From CAYSPU01 sp964432995 (GTDB lineage Bacteria > Verrucomicrobiota > Verrucomicrobiia > Limisphaerales > JAHDYP01): 35,250 bases of DNA. Below are positions 33,869-35,250 of this stretch, piece after piece. The position numbers were made by a program, and so were the translations under genes. Below the pieces are notes generated by a model. The model was given only the letters and a program-made list of their open reading frames with translations, made no database searches and was not told where the DNA came from. Position 1 is the stretch's first letter, and each line of letters opens with the position of its first letter. The stretch is taken from the NCBI GenBank assembly GCA_964432995.1, contig CAYSPU010000022.1, forward strand, positions 1 to 35,250, given 5' to 3'.

Positions 33869-34952
33869 GCTCCCCCTCCTTCCTGCCTGGGCCCGTTACC
33901 ACCCTCAGCCACCGCCGCATCCCCAGCCCCAGCGGCTTCAACGGCCCCTCCGGAGCCAGCGTCACAATCAAAATCAGCAGCAAGCCAAACACCGCGTTGT
34001 CGTAGGTGCCGAAATACCCGCGGAGCGAGAGGAAATTCAGCACCGTGCTCACGATCAACGCCCCCGGCAGGTTCGCCATGCCGCCCACGGCCACCAACGT
34101 CACGTAGCGCACCGACTTCAGCGCGCCGGCTTCGGACGGCCCGATGCCTTCGTTGAAGTGCGTCAGAAAGCACCCCGCCGCCGCCGCCAGCATCGCGCTC
34201 GCCACAAACGCCTGCAGCTTCACCCGCGCCGTGTCGACGCCCACGGCATTCGCCGCCGTTTCGCCATCGTGCACCGCCCGCAGGGCGCGGCCCACCCGGG
34301 AATCAACCAGGTTGCGCAGCAGCACCAGCACGCCCAAGGCGAGGCCCCAGGCGATGTAGTAGTTTTCCACGCGCAACGCGCTCCCGCCGCTGACCGTCAG
34401 CCCGAAGCCCAGCGACCACGGCGGCACCCCCGTGATCCCGTCGGCCGAACCGAGCTGAGGCGTCCCCAGCAAAACGCGGTAGACGATCAGCCCAAATCCG
34501 AGCGTGGCCATCGCCAGGTAATGCCCCTTCAATCGCAAAGACGGATAGCCAACCACGATCGCCACCACCGCGGCCAACAGCATCGCCACCCCAAACGCCG
34601 CCCAGGGGGTGACCGCCAGCACCTCCGACGCGTCATACAGGCTCTTCCGGGAGGTCAACACCCCCACACGCTCCAGGATGCCCGCCCACGCCCCCGTCCG
34701 GAACGCGGCGAAATTGTGGGTCGTGAGAAACGCGGATGCGTAGCCGCCGATCGCGAAAAACGCGCCGTGCCCCAGGGAAACCTGTCCGGCATACCCCATC
34801 AGCAACGAAAGCCCCATCACCACCAGCGCGTAGTAGACGGCCATCGTCACCTGCGTCAGATAGTACGTCTTCCCCGCCGCCGTGGCGCCCCATTGGATCA
34901 GAATCACCACGACCACCAGCAGGACCAGAGAGAGAAGGGAGCGCGGCTTCAT
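33855..34952 (-). CDS. livM: branched-chain amino acid type ABC transporter permease LivM
   Basis: This 365-aa polytopic membrane protein has a first hydrophobic segment LLSLVLLVVVVILIQWGATA, then YALVVMGLSLLMGYAGQVSLGHGAFFAIGGYASA, the hallmark LivM/LivH-type N-terminal signature. It continues with LRLKGHYLAMATLGFG, the cytoplasmic EAA-like loop (SRVGRALRAVHDGETAANAVGVD) that contacts the ATPases, and GGMANLPGALIVSTVLNFL. It lies 2 nt after livH, with AAGG from the livH end region acting as ribosome site. Its last 14 nt overlap livG. With LivH it forms the transmembrane channel. Confidence 0.95.
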   Translation of the reverse strand: MKPRSLLSLVLLVVVVILIQWGATAAGKTYYLTQVTMAVYYALVVMGLSLLMGYAGQVSLGHGAFFAIGGYASAFLTTHNFAAFRTGAWAGILERVGVLTSRKSLYDASEVLAVTPWAAFGVAMLLAAVVAIVVGYPSLRLKGHYLAMATLGFGLIVYRVLLGTPQLGSADGITGVPPWSLGFGLTVSGGSALRVENYYIAWGLALGVLVLLRNLVDSRVGRALRAVHDGETAANAVGVDTARVKLQAFVASAMLAAAAGCFLTHFNEGIGPSEAGALKSVRYVTLVAVGGMANLPGALIVSTVLNFLSLRGYFGTYDNAVFGLLLILIVTLAPEGPLKPLGLGMRRWLRVVTGPGRKEGERGAA

Positions 34953-34954
34953 CC

Positions 34955-35250
34955 TTACACCTCGCGCACACCGCTGCCCGCCGGTTGCCCCAGCAGGCCG
35001 TGCGGCCGCAAAAACAGCACCAGCAGGAGAATCGCAAAGGCCGATACATCCTTGAACGCCGACGGCAGCACGCTCACGCTGAACGCCTCGAGCAAACCCA
35101 CCATCAACCCGCCCACCACCGCGGCCATCGGCTTCCCCAAGCCCCCGAGAATCGCCGCGGCAAACCCCTTGATGGCCAGACCCGGCCCCATCTCATACTG
35201 CGTCATGGAGATCGGGGAAATCACGCAGCCGGCCAGCGCCCCCAACCCCG
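34955..35250 (-). CDS. livH: branched-chain amino acid type ABC transporter permease LivH, N-terminus off the window
   Basis: Only the last ~97 residues are visible; the frame is open through the right edge. Motifs ISPISMTQYEMGPGLAIKGFAAAILGGLGKPMAAVVGGLMVGLLEAF and the closing LFLRPHGLLGQPA are typical of the LivH C-terminus. The stop TAA is followed after 2 nt by livM. The substrate-binding protein (LivK) is not in the window and may lie upstream. Confidence 0.93.
   Translation of the reverse strand, partial: GLGALAGCVISPISMTQYEMGPGLAIKGFAAAILGGLGKPMAAVVGGLMVGLLEAFSVSVLPSAFKDVSAFAILLLVLFLRPHGLLGQPAGSGVREV

Noticed and set aside
33869..34173. N-terminal extension of LivG to 363 aa
   Set aside because: It reads through livM out of frame and across the N gap; it is an artefact of the placeholder length.

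Overview
The window looks like a contig from a high-GC member of the Verrucomicrobiota or a close PVC relative, probably a metagenome assembly because it holds a 10-N gap. The clues are very large Sec-exported proteins built from LamG, cadherin-like, MAM-like and propeller modules, 'DSDGDGLPDWWE'-type calcium repeats, repeated C-terminal modules ending in F/Y-Y/F-R, a TAT-exported Gfo/Idh/MocA oxidoreductase, and abundant intergenic repeats. The taxonomic call is inference. No tRNA, rRNA, CRISPR array or transposase was recognised.

Layout. (1) 1-1319, minus: leuD followed by a PurF-like amidotransferase that runs off the left edge and has Gly where the family has its N-terminal catalytic Cys. 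(2) 1582-3711, plus: a secreted beta-propeller protein. (3) 3712-4049: a convergent intergenic region with an inverted decamer repeat and sixteen copies of an 8-bp unit. (4) 4050-5375, minus: a Gfo/Idh/MocA oxidoreductase with a twin-arginine signal. (5) 24811 down to 5643, minus: six tightly spaced exported-protein genes over about 19 kb. In transcription order these are a 340-aa exported protein, a 1101-aa LamG protein, a 3437-aa giant protein, a 344-aa calcium-repeat protein, a PpiC-type lipoprotein and a 766-aa MAM-like protein. (6) 24972-27485, minus: a GH38-like glycosidase. (7) 27677-28327, plus, and 28306-31185, minus: a small secreted protein and a zinc phospholipase C-like/HAF-repeat protein, convergent, overlapping at their 3' ends, and visibly lower in GC. 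(8) 35250 down to 31198, minus: a branched-chain amino acid type ABC operon, livH (partial)-livM-livG-livF, followed by a divergent PaaK-like protein, all overlapping or nearly so.

The best candidate for an undescribed system is block 5. The last ~450 residues of the 3437-aa protein resemble the C-terminal part of Tc-toxin A subunits: a helical region, a DLA..YxxMAxxAYxYExN segment, and a beta domain closing with a 'DILLLL.TYG'-type strand. Unlike Tc toxins, this protein carries a Sec signal peptide and N-terminal cadherin-like and propeller domains. It is encoded with LamG surface proteins and a parvulin-type lipoprotein chaperone, and no TcB/TcC (Rhs) partner is in the window. I infer an exported giant surface or secreted complex with its own foldase. 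Its function is unknown.
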